From NCBI GenBank assembly GCA_022841665.1, contig JALHRB010000021.1:1-53332 (forward strand): 53,332 nucleotides of DNA. Reading direction: 5' to 3'. A program made the position numbers and the translations under genes. Positions 9,227 through 17,469 of the stretch are shown here, in pieces (position 1 is the stretch's first letter; every line of letters starts with the position of its first letter). The notes under the pieces were generated by a model. The model saw only the letters and a program-made list of their open reading frames with translations. It had not been told where the DNA came from and searched no databases. The DNA is from Pseudolabrys sp. (GTDB lineage Bacteria; Pseudomonadota; Alphaproteobacteria; Rhizobiales; Xanthobacteraceae).

Positions 9227-10672
9227 CTAAACGGGCACCCGCACCGTCGCGCGCAGGCCGCCGAGCGGTGAGTCGCCAAGCGTGATGTCGCCGCCGTGCG
9301 AGCGCGCGATGTCGCGCGCAATCGCCAGTCCCAGGCCGGTGCCGCCCTCGTCCTGGTTGCGCGAGTCGTCGAGCCGCAGGAACGGCTTGAACACTTCCTC
9401 GCGTTGATCGGCCGGGATGCCCGGCCCGTCGTCGTCCACCGTCACCGTCAGATAGCGATGGTCGCGGTGGCCGGTGATCGCGATCGAGGGCGCGAAGCGC
9501 GCGGCGTTCGACACCAGATTGCCGAGGCAGCGCTTGAAGGCCGCCGGCCGCACCGTGACGATCGGCGCGCCGTGGAAGACGACGCTCGCCTTGTGGCCGT
9601 GGCGCTCGGCGTCGAGCCGCAGTTCCTCCAGGAACTCCGCCATGTCGGTCGGCGCTGCGACTTCGCCGAGATCGCCGCGGGCGAAGGCGAGATAGGCCTC
9701 CAGCATGCGCGCCATCTCGTCGACGTCCTTCTTCATCGCGTCGGCTTCCGGCGTGTCGTCGATGAGCGCCAGCTCGAGCTTGAAGCGCGTGAGCACCGTG
9801 CGCAGGTCGTGCGACACGCCGGCGAGCATGGCCGTGCGCTGCTCCATCATGCGCTCGACGCGCGTCTTCATCTCGATGAAGGCCTGCGCCGCGCGCCGCA
9901 CCTCGCGGGCGCCGCGCGGGCGGAAGTTCGGCACGTCGCGGCCCTTGCCGAAGCTTTCGGCGGCGTCGGCGAGCCGCAGGATCGGCTTGATCTGGTTGCG
10001 CAGGAAGATGATGGCGACGACGAGCAGCACGGTCGAGGTGCCGACCATCCAGATCAGGAAGATTTCGGAATTGGAGGCATAGGCCGCGCCGCGCCGCGCG
10101 AATACGCGCATCACGGCGCTGTCGAGCTGGATGCGGATTTCGACGAGTGAGGACTTGCCGACCGTGTCGATCCAGAACGGACGGCCGATCTTGCGCAATT
10201 CTACCGATAGCGCCTGGTCGAGCAGCGAGAAGAAGGGCTTGGGCCCCGGCGGCGGCATGTCGCCGATCGGCAGCAGGTCGACCGTGAGGCCGAGGCGGTC
10301 CTGCGCGATCTTGCGCAAGATCGCCTCGTCTTGCGGATAGAGCTTGTAGAAGTCGGTCAGCGCCGCGATGTCGTGCACGACGTCGGCCGAGAGGCGCTGC
10401 GTGACAAGACTCCAGTGCCGCTCCATGAACACGAAGGCGATCACCGACTGCAGGATCACCATGGGCGCGATAATGATGAGCAGCGCGCGCGCATACAGGC
10501 CCTTCGGCATCACGCTGTTGAGCCAGCGGCTCATGCGCCGCCACGCGTCCGGCACGCGGCCGAGCACGGCGTGGACGCGGCGCACCGGCGGGATGGTGTC
10601 GTACCATTCCCACGCCGCGCGCATCCGCGTCAGCGCGGTGCGCACGCCATGGCCGATGTCGAGGCTGGTCAT
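9227..10672 (-). CDS. EnvZ-type sensor histidine kinase
   Basis: A 481-residue membrane kinase. TM1 is at about 61-83 and TM2 at about 204-224, with a periplasmic loop of about 120 residues between them. A HAMP domain follows (about 225-277), then an H-box with His288 in AGVSHDLRTVLTRF, an N-box at 385-394, G1 DDDGPGIP (413-420) and G2 GGTGLGLA (443-450). The proline usual after SHDLRT is valine here, a feature I also associate with other alphaproteobacterial EnvZ relatives. Its ATG overlaps the stop of the response regulator gene by 4 bases (ATGA), so the pair is translationally coupled. The signal sensed is unknown. Confidence 0.93.
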   Translation of the reverse strand: MTSLDIGHGVRTALTRMRAAWEWYDTIPPVRRVHAVLGRVPDAWRRMSRWLNSVMPKGLYARALLIIIAPMVILQSVIAFVFMERHWSLVTQRLSADVVHDIAALTDFYKLYPQDEAILRKIAQDRLGLTVDLLPIGDMPPPGPKPFFSLLDQALSVELRKIGRPFWIDTVGKSSLVEIRIQLDSAVMRVFARRGAAYASNSEIFLIWMVGTSTVLLVVAIIFLRNQIKPILRLADAAESFGKGRDVPNFRPRGAREVRRAAQAFIEMKTRVERMMEQRTAMLAGVSHDLRTVLTRFKLELALIDDTPEADAMKKDVDEMARMLEAYLAFARGDLGEVAAPTDMAEFLEELRLDAERHGHKASVVFHGAPIVTVRPAAFKRCLGNLVSNAARFAPSIAITGHRDHRYLTVTVDDDGPGIPADQREEVFKPFLRLDDSRNQDEGGTGLGLAIARDIARSHGGDITLGDSPLGGLRATVRVPV

Positions 10673-11376
10673 GTGTTGGTCACCAGCCGGTAGCCGATGC
10701 CGCGCACCGTCTGCACGAACAGCGGGTTGGCCGGATTGCGCTCGATCTTGCGGCGCAGGCGGTTGACCTGCACGTCGACGGCGCGCTCCGAAACCGTGCC
10801 GCCATTGCCGGCCAGCGCCATCCGCGACACCGTTTCGCCCGGCGTGGTGGCGAGGATGCGCAGCATCTCGCGCTCGCGATCGGTGAGGCGGATGCTCTCC
10901 TCGCCTTTGCGCAATTCGCCGCGGCCAATGTGATAGATGAACGGCCCGAACTTCACGCTCTCCACCGGAGGCGGGGCCGCCGCCGGCTGCGCGCGCTTGA
11001 GGATGTTGGCGATGCGCAGCGACAGCTCGCGCGGCTCGAACGGCTTCGACAGGTAATCGTCGGCACCCATCTCGAGGCCCTTGATGCGGCTCTCGGCGGC
11101 GTCGCGCGCGGTCAGCATCAGGATCGGCACTTCCGATGAGCCGCGCAGGGCCTTGGCGAAGTCGAAGCCGGTCTCGCCCGGCATCATCACGTCGAGGATC
11201 AGCAGGTCGAAGCTCAGGCTCTTCAGCTTGGCGCGCGCGTCGGCGGCGGAATCGGCGGTGGTCACGCGATAGCCCTCGCCGGTCAGGAAGCGCGAGAGCA
11301 GATCGCGGATGCGGCGGTCGTCGTCGACCACCAGCAGGTGCGGCGCATCGTCGGAAAGCTTGGCGGGCTGGATCAT
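10669..11376 (-). CDS. OmpR/PhoB-type response regulator
   Basis: A 235-residue two-domain regulator. The receiver domain (about 13-128) has the acidic pair Asp19/Asp20, phospho-acceptor Asp62 in LILDVMMPG, Thr89 and Lys111 (SKPFEP). The winged-helix C-terminal domain (about 146-232) contains LTDREREMLRILA, the recognition region SERAVDVQVNRLRRKIE and the terminal GIGYRL. It is the upstream partner of the EnvZ-type kinase, overlapping it by 4 bases. A MarR gene ends 13 bases upstream on the same strand, so all three may share a transcript. Confidence 0.94.
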   Translation of the reverse strand: MIQPAKLSDDAPHLLVVDDDRRIRDLLSRFLTGEGYRVTTADSAADARAKLKSLSFDLLILDVMMPGETGFDFAKALRGSSEVPILMLTARDAAESRIKGLEMGADDYLSKPFEPRELSLRIANILKRAQPAAAPPPVESVKFGPFIYHIGRGELRKGEESIRLTDREREMLRILATTPGETVSRMALAGNGGTVSERAVDVQVNRLRRKIERNPANPLFVQTVRGIGYRLVTNT

Positions 11377-11389
11377 CGCTCCCCGCGCC

Positions 11390-11956
11390 TCACTTCGGCT
11401 CCGGCTTGGCCATGCGGTCGGCGCGCGCGATCAGGCGCAGCACACCTTCGCGGTTATCGGTGTCGATCATGGCCGTGAGGAAGCGCCGCGCCGCCTCGTG
11501 CGCGGCGGGGCCGAGCTCGCCGAAAGCGCGCGTGATGCGCTGCGTCTGCAGGTGGGCAAGCTTGAGCGAGAGCGCCTCGCCCTTGGGCGTCGCGTAAAGC
11601 AGGCGCTGGCGGCGGTCCTGCGCGCCTTCCTTCTGCAGCACGTAGCCCTGGTCGACAAGCTGCTTGAGCACGCGGCCGAGCGACTGCTTGGTGATGTTGA
11701 GGATGTCGAGCAGGTCGGCGACCTTCATGCCGGGGTTGCGGTTGACGAAGTGCAGCACCCGGTGGTGCGCGCGCCCGAAGCCGAGCTTGGAGAGCACCTC
11801 GTCCGGATCGCCGACGAAGTCGCGGTAGGCGAAAAAGAGCAGCTCGATGATGTCCCAGATCGGCTCGGGCCCGCCCGCCGCCGACGCAGCCGAGCCCGCC
11901 GGACGCTCGGCGACGCCCGGGGCGGCAATCTTGGCGCTCACATTTATGTCAGCCAT
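11390..11956 (-). CDS. MarR family transcriptional regulator
   Basis: A 188-residue regulator. After an Ala/Pro-rich N-terminus (about 40 residues) comes a MarR winged helix: FGRAHHRVLHFVNRNPGM, the HTH region VADLLDILNITKQSLGRVLKQL, and the wing QKEGAQDRRQRLLYATPKG. The start is ATG 11956; a longer in-frame opening to 12094 would run through the operator-like palindrome and is rejected. This subgroup (KLGFGRAHHRVLHF...) is widespread in alphaproteobacteria next to OmpR-type regulators. A 7-7-7 inverted repeat overlaps the start codon, suggesting autoregulation. The ilvE gene is divergent. Confidence 0.9.
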   Translation of the reverse strand: MADINVSAKIAAPGVAERPAGSAASAAGGPEPIWDIIELLFFAYRDFVGDPDEVLSKLGFGRAHHRVLHFVNRNPGMKVADLLDILNITKQSLGRVLKQLVDQGYVLQKEGAQDRRQRLLYATPKGEALSLKLAHLQTQRITRAFGELGPAAHEAARRFLTAMIDTDNREGVLRLIARADRMAKPEPK

Positions 11957-11965
11957 ATTGACATA
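11945..11965. promoter_or_regulatory. Candidate MarR operator overlapping the MarR start codon
   Basis: TATGTCA (11945-11951) and TGACATA (11959-11965) form a perfect 7-bp inverted repeat around a 7-base spacer. Size and symmetry fit a MarR dimer site. It overlaps the gene's own start codon at 11954-11956. The function is inferred. Confidence 0.55.
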
Positions 11966-12160
11966 TTTTGGTTTTATGTTACAAAAAGCGCACGAGTGAC
12001 GAAATGATCGTGCCCGGAGGCGGGTTTTGCCGGCCGCCGGCGACCCATTCGGGCCGATCGATCCTCTCATACCGGGTGTCGCCCGGCGACGCAAAGTATT
12101 GGCAGCGGCGCGAAAAATGCGCCATCACAGCGGCACAAGCGGCCGCCTAAGGCCGAGAAG

Positions 12161-12246
12161 CGCATGATCCCGAAAAGCGGGATCCGGTTTCCCGCCTTCG
12201 CGAAGCCCGCTTCGGCGGGCGAAGGAAGGTCGGACCAGATCATGCG
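12161..12246. repeat. Palindromic intergenic repeat, GCATGATC...GATCATGC family, copy 1
   Basis: CGCATGATC (12161-12169) and GATCATGCG (12238-12246) are perfect outer arms, with inner hairpins including CCCGAAAAGCGGG and GCCCGCTTCGGCGGGC. Related partial copies lie at 14931-14960 and, degenerate, at 35382-35442. Together with the MarR operator it fills the 321-base gap between the MarR gene and ilvE. Confidence 0.75.
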
Positions 12247-12277
12247 CAAACGAACGAGTTGAGTTGAGGAGGAGACG

Positions 12278-13165
12278 ATGGCTGCGCAGTCCTATGACCG
12301 GCTCGAAGGGGTCATCTGGTTCGACGGCAAGCTGGTGCCGTGGAACGAGGCCAACCTTCATGTGCTCAGCCACGGCCTGCACTACGCCAGCGCCGTGTTC
12401 GAAGGCGAGCGCGCCTATGGCGGCCAGATATTCAAGTCGACCGAGCACTCCGAGCGGCTGAAGCGCTCCGCCAACATCCTCGACTTCGATATCCCCTACT
12501 CGGTCGCCGAGATCGACGCCGCCAAGAAGCTGGTCGTCGAGCGCAACGGCCGGAAGGAAGCCTATGTCCGCCCGGTCGCCTGGCGCGGCTCGGAGATGAT
12601 GGGCGTCTCGGCGCAGGCCAACACCATTCACCTCGCCATCGCGAGCTGGGAGTGGCCGAGCTATTTCGATCCCGAGCAGCGGCTCAAGGGCATCCGCCTC
12701 GATCTTGCCGAGTACCGCCGGCCCGATCCCAGGACTGCGCCCTGCCGCGCCAAGGCCGCCGGCCTCTACATGATCTGCACCATCTCCAAGCACCGCGCCG
12801 AGCGCAACGGCTATGCCGACGCCATGATGCTGGACTGGGAAGGCCGCGTGGCCGAATGCACCGGCGCCAACATCTTCTTCGTCAAGGACGGCAAGATCCA
12901 CACGCCGCTCGCCGACTGCTTCCTCGATGGCATTACGCGGCAGACCGTGATCGGACTGGCGCGCAAGCGCGGCATCGAGGTGATCGAGCGCCGCATTTTG
13001 CCCGACGAGCTCACCGAGTTCTCGGAATGCTTCATTACCGGCTCGGCGGCGGAAGTCACCGCGGTGTCGGAGATCGCCAACTGGAATTTCAATCCGGCCG
13101 GCATCACCAAGACGCTGATGGACGACTACACCGCGGAAGTGAAGCCGAAGGCGGCGGCGGCTTAA
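12278..13165 (+). CDS. ilvE: Branched-chain amino acid aminotransferase
   Basis: A class IV PLP aminotransferase that interconverts valine, leucine and isoleucine with their 2-oxo acids. Lys159 (in CRAKAAGLYM) is the expected Schiff-base lysine and Glu193 lies in VAECTGANIFFV, the family signature. Other family blocks are HVLSHGLHYASAVFEGERAY and ITGSAAEVTAVSEI. Length is 295 residues. GAGGAGACG immediately precedes the ATG. It is an isolated gene after a repeat element. A D-amino acid or other class IV activity cannot be strictly excluded, but the whole pattern is the short bacterial IlvE type. Confidence 0.93.
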   Translation: MAAQSYDRLEGVIWFDGKLVPWNEANLHVLSHGLHYASAVFEGERAYGGQIFKSTEHSERLKRSANILDFDIPYSVAEIDAAKKLVVERNGRKEAYVRPVAWRGSEMMGVSAQANTIHLAIASWEWPSYFDPEQRLKGIRLDLAEYRRPDPRTAPCRAKAAGLYMICTISKHRAERNGYADAMMLDWEGRVAECTGANIFFVKDGKIHTPLADCFLDGITRQTVIGLARKRGIEVIERRILPDELTEFSECFITGSAAEVTAVSEIANWNFNPAGITKTLMDDYTAEVKPKAAAA

Positions 13166-13171
13166 TTCGCC

Positions 13172-13942
13172 TCACGCCACCGCGTGCGGCTCCTGCGGCC
13201 GCCACAGCGTCACGTAACGCACGCGATTCTGCGCCATGAAAGTATCCATGCGGTCGTCGACCACGCGGCGGCGGCTCTGCGAGGCGTGGCGCAGCAGTAG
13301 TTCGCCGTTCTTGCCGAAGGCGACGAAGCCGACGTGGAAGTAATCGAGGTTCGGCCGGCGCGTGACGAAGCCGACGATGTCGCCACGCTCCAGCGCGCCC
13401 TTGTTGGCAAGAAAAGTGGCGCTCGGGATGGCCGCCATCTGGAAACGCCGGCGGCCCAGCTCGCGATGCCAATAGACGCTCTTCTGCAATTCCACCGCGC
13501 CGTCCATCGCGACGGCACGGCAGGTCTTGTTTTCGACGTTGTGGCGGCCCCACTCGAAGAAATAGTGGTTGCGCTCGCGCCAGCTCACCACGCCGTTGTG
13601 ATAGCGGATGGCGCGCAAAGTCTGTTCGAACTCGCCAAAGTCATGCGCCAGCGCCGCCGCCAGCACCGTCTCGCAATAAGTGACGCAGTCGAACGCGGCG
13701 TCGCGCACGACGAAGCGCTCCGGCTGGCGCGGGCCGCCGATCAAGGTGTAGCCGCGGTAGTGCGTGCCGATGAGCGCCTGCGAGATGAAGTCCAGGCGCT
13801 GCGGCAGCCCGCCGTGGCCCCTCGCCTCGGCGATCAGGCGCGCGATGCGCGAGTCGCCCGCGATGGATGACGGCGCCGCGGCGCAGGCCGCCGCGCCCGC
13901 CAGCAGGCCGAGAACGTGACGCCGGCTGAATGGGACGCGCAT
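13172..13942 (-). CDS. DUF1460 protein, exported cysteine amidase-like
   Basis: A 256-residue protein of the DUF1460 family, which belongs to the NlpC/P60-like cysteine peptidase/amidase superfamily. A twin-arginine-type leader (SRRHVLGLLAG then alanine-rich) suggests Tat export. The domain shows GTHYRGYTLIGG, a candidate nucleophile block DAAFDCVTYCETVLAA, and a late HVGFVAFGKNGELLLRHASQ with the expected histidine. Its ATG overlaps the stop of the upstream Vgb-like gene by one base (TGATG), so the two exported proteins are coupled. The substrate, probably cell-wall peptide, is inferred from the superfamily. Confidence 0.82.
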   Translation of the reverse strand: MRVPFSRRHVLGLLAGAAACAAAPSSIAGDSRIARLIAEARGHGGLPQRLDFISQALIGTHYRGYTLIGGPRQPERFVVRDAAFDCVTYCETVLAAALAHDFGEFEQTLRAIRYHNGVVSWRERNHYFFEWGRHNVENKTCRAVAMDGAVELQKSVYWHRELGRRRFQMAAIPSATFLANKGALERGDIVGFVTRRPNLDYFHVGFVAFGKNGELLLRHASQSRRRVVDDRMDTFMAQNRVRYVTLWRPQEPHAVA

Positions 13943-14892
13943 CAATCGCGCACCACCACGAGGCGGTCGGTGCCCGACTCGGCGCCCCAGGCTTCGCCCG
14001 GGCGGCCGAGCATCTGCCGCACCGAAGCGCCGCGCTTGTCGCTCGGGAAGGTGTCGAACTTCTCCGTCACCGGATCGAAGCGATGGATGGCGTTGGCGAC
14101 GAAGTCGGTGACCCAGACCTTGTCTTTGTCGTCGACATAGACCGAGTAGCAGCCGCCTTTGCTCTTGGGCAGCGGCCACACCTTCCAGCTCTTGGCGAGC
14201 GGGTCGTAGCGCGCGACTTCGCCGCTGGTCCAGAAGCTGACCCACAGCATGCCCTTGGAGTCCGACCAGATGCGGCGCGGGCCGGCGCCGGGCTTGGGCG
14301 GCGCGACCATCAGCGCGTCGCCGCTCACGGTGTCGATCTTCACGATATGGTCGCCGGCGAGCGAGGCGTACCAGACCTCGCCGCTCGGCGTGGTCGTGAT
14401 GCCGTAGGGCCCGCGGCCCTTCGGCGCCTTCCAGGCGTCGACCTTGCCGGTCGCCGGATCGACCCGGCCGTAGACGCCGGACTGGCCGGTGAACCAGAGG
14501 ATGCCTTTGCGATCGAAGGTCGCGGTGTTGAGATTGGCGCCGGCGAACTCCGCCGGCAGCGCGAACAGCTTCACTTCCTTGGTGGCCGGATCGACGCGCG
14601 CGATCGCATTGAGCCCGCTGTCGGTGACCCAGGCGGCGCGGTCGGGACCGACGATGACGCCATGCGGCGCGGCGCCGGGCCCGAGCGGGATATGGTGCGT
14701 CTTGCCGGTCTTGGGATCGAGCACGCCGAGCGCGCCCTGGTGCTGCGCGGTATACCAGACCGTGCCGTCCGGCGCCGGCGCCACGTCATGCGGGTGCGCG
14801 CCGGTGGGGACGGCGTAATACGACACCTGCGCGGCGGACGCCGTCTCGATCGCAAACGCCACCGCAAACAGCGCAATTACGACGGGAGTCAT
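13942..14892 (-). CDS. Virginiamycin B lyase-like beta-propeller protein, exported
   Basis: A 316-residue protein with a signal peptide (MTPVVIALFAVAFAIETASA) and repeated YVTN/Vgb-type blades. Examples are PHDVAPAPDGTVWYTAQHQG, GVIVGPDRAAWVTDSGLNAI, YGITTTPSGEVWYASLAGDH and YSVYVDDKDKVWVTDFVANA, which suggests a six- or seven-bladed propeller. The family is named after streptogramin lyase, but most environmental members have no shown lyase activity. The in-frame opening to 14925 is not needed. It is translationally coupled to the DUF1460 gene, so the two probably act together in the periplasm. Confidence 0.82.
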   Translation of the reverse strand: MTPVVIALFAVAFAIETASAAQVSYYAVPTGAHPHDVAPAPDGTVWYTAQHQGALGVLDPKTGKTHHIPLGPGAAPHGVIVGPDRAAWVTDSGLNAIARVDPATKEVKLFALPAEFAGANLNTATFDRKGILWFTGQSGVYGRVDPATGKVDAWKAPKGRGPYGITTTPSGEVWYASLAGDHIVKIDTVSGDALMVAPPKPGAGPRRIWSDSKGMLWVSFWTSGEVARYDPLAKSWKVWPLPKSKGGCYSVYVDDKDKVWVTDFVANAIHRFDPVTEKFDTFPSDKRGASVRQMLGRPGEAWGAESGTDRLVVVRD

Positions 14893-14930
14893 GTCGCCCC
14901 TCCAGCGCCTGGATTGGCGCCGCACGCCAT

Positions 14931-14960
14931 CTTATCCGAAAACCGGTCCGGGATCATGCG
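14931..14960. repeat. Partial copy of the GCATGATC repeat family
   Basis: CTTATCCGAAAACCGGTCCG followed by GGATCATGCG, which is half of the repeat seen whole at 12161-12246, in the opposite orientation. It lies between the Vgb-like gene and moaE. Confidence 0.6.
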
Positions 14961-14978
14961 CCCGGGCGCGCCAGTCCC

Positions 14979-15464
14979 TTATTCGGCGGCGTCGCGGCCG
15001 GGCGCGTTCCAGCGCTCCGCCGCGGTGTCGTCCGCCGCCTTCGCTTCCACCCAGCTTTTCGCGCCGGCCGCCTCGACCTGCTTCCAAAACGGCGCACGCG
15101 TCTTCAGGAAATCCATGAGGAACTCCGCCGCCGCGAAGGCGGCCTCGCGGTGCGAGGACGCCGTCACCGCCAGCACGATGTCCTCGCCCGGCGCGATGCG
15201 GCCATAGCGATGGATGACGGTGACGCCGAGGAGCGGCCAGCGCGACGTCGCCTCGGCGACATGCCGCTCGATCTCGGCCTCGGCCATGCCGGGGTAATGC
15301 TCGAGCGTGAGCGCGGCGATCGGCTCGCTGCCCTCGCTGCCGCGGCAGATGCCGGTGAAGGTCACCACCGCGCCGACATCGGTGCGCCCGCGCGTGAGCA
15401 TCTTCGCCTCGGCGGCGGCGTCGAACGGCTCGCGCTGGATGCGCACGGTCACGGGGATCGTCAT
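14979..15464 (-). CDS. moaE: Molybdopterin synthase catalytic subunit
   Basis: Large subunit of molybdopterin synthase, which uses the thiocarboxylated C-terminus of MoaD to convert precursor Z (cyclic pyranopterin monophosphate) into molybdopterin. Family blocks are GAVVTFTGICRG, LEHYPGMAEAEI, VIHRYGRIAPGEDIVLA, SSHREAAFAAAEFLMD and the active-site region LKTRAPFWKQV. Length is 161 residues. It lies downstream of moaD on the same strand, the pair separated by a palindromic repeat element. Confidence 0.95.
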   Translation of the reverse strand: MTIPVTVRIQREPFDAAAEAKMLTRGRTDVGAVVTFTGICRGSEGSEPIAALTLEHYPGMAEAEIERHVAEATSRWPLLGVTVIHRYGRIAPGEDIVLAVTASSHREAAFAAAEFLMDFLKTRAPFWKQVEAAGAKSWVEAKAADDTAAERWNAPGRDAAE

Positions 15465-15494
15465 GGGCTCAATGTAGCGCAGGATTTGCTTGCC

Positions 15495-15589
15495 GTCATT
15501 CCGGGGCGCGAGCGCAAGCGAGCGAACCCGGAATCCAGCATCTTGTCTCTGGATTCCGGGTCCGGCCCTTCGGGCCGTCCCGGAATGAC
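15495..15589. repeat. Palindromic repeat, GTCATTCCGGGGCG...CGTCCCGGAATGAC family, copy 1
   Basis: The outer arms are GTCATTCCGGG and CCCGGAATGAC. A second nested pair, AACCCGGAATCCA and TGGATTCCGGGT, flanks a short centre. It lies in the moaD-moaE gap. A second copy is at 43403-43504. Confidence 0.87.
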
Positions 15590-15612
15590 AAGAAAGAAAG
15601 GCGCGGGAGGGC

Positions 15613-15870
15613 CTAGCCGCCCGTCATCGGCGGGAAAAAGGCGATCTCGCTGGCGCTGCCGAGCGCGGCGTCCGGCCGCACATGGGTGCGGTCGATGGCG
15701 GCGCGGATCACCTTCGGGTTCTCGAAGGCGTGCGCATATTCCTCGCCGCGCGTGGCGAGCCAGGCGGCCAGCTCGCCGACCGTACGCACGGACGCGGGAA
15801 CCTCGACGTCTTCCTCGGGGACGCCGACGCGCTCGCGCACCCAGGCGAAATAGCGGATTTTGAGTTTCAT
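15613..15870 (-). CDS. moaD: Molybdopterin synthase sulfur carrier subunit
   Basis: An 85-residue ubiquitin-fold sulfur carrier. It starts MKLKIRYFAWVRERVG and ends in the diagnostic Gly-Gly (PPMTGG), the site of adenylation and thiocarboxylation. Its ATG overlaps the pgsA stop by 4 bases (ATGA), so pgsA, moaD and moaE are transcribed together in that order. Confidence 0.95.
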   Translation of the reverse strand: MKLKIRYFAWVRERVGVPEEDVEVPASVRTVGELAAWLATRGEEYAHAFENPKVIRAAIDRTHVRPDAALGSASEIAFFPPMTGG

Positions 15871-16475
15871 TCGTCAATCATATACCGCACGCCGGCGCGC
15901 ATGTAGTCATAGCCGGTGTAAAGCGTCAGCAGCGCCGACAGCCACATCAGCAGGATACCGGTCTGCGTCACCACCGGCACGATGCGGTCGCCGGCTTCGC
16001 CCGCGATCAGGAAGCCGATCGCGACCAGTTGCCCGACCGTCTTCCACTTCGCCAGCCGCGTCACCGGCACGCTGACGCGCAGCTCGGCGAGATATTCGCG
16101 CAGGCCCGAGACCAGTATCTCGCGGCACAGGATCACGACCGCGGCGAGCAGCGTCCAGCCGCGGATGGTCTCTTCCGCCGCCAGCATCAGCAGGCAAGAC
16201 GCCACCAGCAGCTTGTCGGCGATCGGATCGAGCATGCGGCCGAGCGAGGACTGCTGGCCCCAGATGCGCGCGAAATAGCCGTCGAGGAAATCGGTGATGC
16301 CGGCGGCGATGAAGATGAACAGCGCCACCCAGCGCAGCCAGAGCGGACCTCCGCCGATGCTCTGCCAATAAAGCAAGCCCACCACCACCGGCACGGCGGC
16401 GATTCGCACATAGGTCAGAATGTTCGGCAGCGCGAGCGGGCGCGCCGGCAGCCGCCGAGAGGCAGAGGCTTTCAT
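15867..16475 (-). CDS. pgsA: CDP-diacylglycerol--glycerol-3-phosphate 3-phosphatidyltransferase
   Basis: Forms phosphatidylglycerol phosphate in the inner membrane, the route to phosphatidylglycerol and cardiolipin. The CDP-alcohol phosphatidyltransferase signature is complete: DFLDGYFAR, then eight residues, then GRMLDPIAD. About five hydrophobic segments follow the start region LALPNILTYVRI. The ATG at 16475 gives 202 residues. An extension to 16511 is possible but not family-like. It leads a pgsA-moaD-moaE unit; phosphatidylglycerol from this enzyme is the lipid donor for Lgt. Confidence 0.93.
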   Translation of the reverse strand: MKASASRRLPARPLALPNILTYVRIAAVPVVVGLLYWQSIGGGPLWLRWVALFIFIAAGITDFLDGYFARIWGQQSSLGRMLDPIADKLLVASCLLMLAAEETIRGWTLLAAVVILCREILVSGLREYLAELRVSVPVTRLAKWKTVGQLVAIGFLIAGEAGDRIVPVVTQTGILLMWLSALLTLYTGYDYMRAGVRYMIDE

Positions 16476-16539
16476 CGACGACAAGGAACACCCCCGCCGG
16501 GGCAAGGTCAACCTGCGGGAGCGGCTAAATCCCCCGCGA

Positions 16540-17430
16540 TTATTGGATCGGCGCCCGCGGCAGCTTGGCTTCGCCCGGCTCCATCACGAAAGCCTGATCG
16601 AGCGAGTACCATTCGCCCTTCACGTCCGGCGCGGGCGCCGGCCCATCGTGGCGGATGTAGTCGCCGATCAGCGCGCGCGTGACGCCGAACTGCGCGTCCG
16701 TCTCCAGCTTATCGTCGTCGGGCGTGTAGATCTGCGAAATCAGCGTCTTGAAGCCCTGCTTGAAGATGAGGAAGTGCAGGTGCGCGGGGCGGTAGTTGTG
16801 CCGCTTGCCGGCCCGGAGGAGATCGCCGGTCGGCCCGTCGATCGGGATTGGGTAGCCGGCGGGCTTCACGCTGCGGAACCAGAACTTGCCCTGCGCGTCG
16901 GTGGTGAACTTGCCGCGCAGGTTCATGTCCGCCTGGTTGGGATCCTGCTGCTCGTAGAAGCCCTCTGGCGAGGAATGCCAGACGTCCACTTCGGCATCGG
17001 CGATCGGATTGCCCTTCTGGTCCTTGACCTGCGCGTTGACGAAGATCGCCGGGCCCGGCGTCGGCGAGCGGATGATGGTGCCGCCGTTCTCGGTGCGCGG
17101 CGAGTTCAGCCGCCAGAACGGGCCGAGCAGGTTGGCGGTCGTCTCGGTCTGGCCGTTGTTGCCGTTGTTGAGCAGGCAGACCAGCGCCGAGAAGCCGAGC
17201 GAGCCGGCCATCAGCACCACTTCGTTGTGCGTGGCGTTGGTCATCTGGCCCATCTTGGCGATGAGTTCCGCGCCCTTCCGGAATTCGTCTTCGGTCAGGC
17301 GCACCTCGCGCGCGAAGGCGTGCAGGTGCTTGACCAGCGAGGCGACGATCTCGCGCAGCCGCGGGTCCTCGATGTTCTTGTAGGCGTCCAGGACCTTCGG
17401 GGTCACGTCTTCTTGGCGCGCGATGATCAT
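16540..17430 (-). CDS. Intradiol ring-cleavage dioxygenase, hydroxyquinol 1,2-dioxygenase-like
   Basis: A 296-residue non-haem Fe(III) dioxygenase. The N-terminal dimerisation domain (about 1-100) precedes the catalytic beta domain. The expected iron ligands are visible: Tyr159 (PEGFYEQQDP), Tyr193 (KPAGYPIPIDGP), His217 and His219 (YRPAHLHFLI). The spacing matches hydroxyquinol 1,2-dioxygenases rather than classical catechol 1,2-dioxygenases. AGAGGAAA precedes the ATG. No maleylacetate reductase or monooxygenase gene is adjacent, so the pathway partner is elsewhere. A palindromic repeat lies between its start and uvrC. Exact substrate is inferred. Confidence 0.87.
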   Translation of the reverse strand: MIIARQEDVTPKVLDAYKNIEDPRLREIVASLVKHLHAFAREVRLTEDEFRKGAELIAKMGQMTNATHNEVVLMAGSLGFSALVCLLNNGNNGQTETTANLLGPFWRLNSPRTENGGTIIRSPTPGPAIFVNAQVKDQKGNPIADAEVDVWHSSPEGFYEQQDPNQADMNLRGKFTTDAQGKFWFRSVKPAGYPIPIDGPTGDLLRAGKRHNYRPAHLHFLIFKQGFKTLISQIYTPDDDKLETDAQFGVTRALIGDYIRHDGPAPAPDVKGEWYSLDQAFVMEPGEAKLPRAPIQ

Positions 17431-17469
17431 GCGTTTCCTCTTGCAGCCTCTTGCGAGAGCGGTCCATTC

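Noticed and set aside
11958-11985. Plus-strand promoter starting with TTGACA at 11958
   Set aside because: No -10 box at 16-18 bases and the nearest plus-strand gene begins 300 bases further; the TTGACA is half of the MarR dyad.
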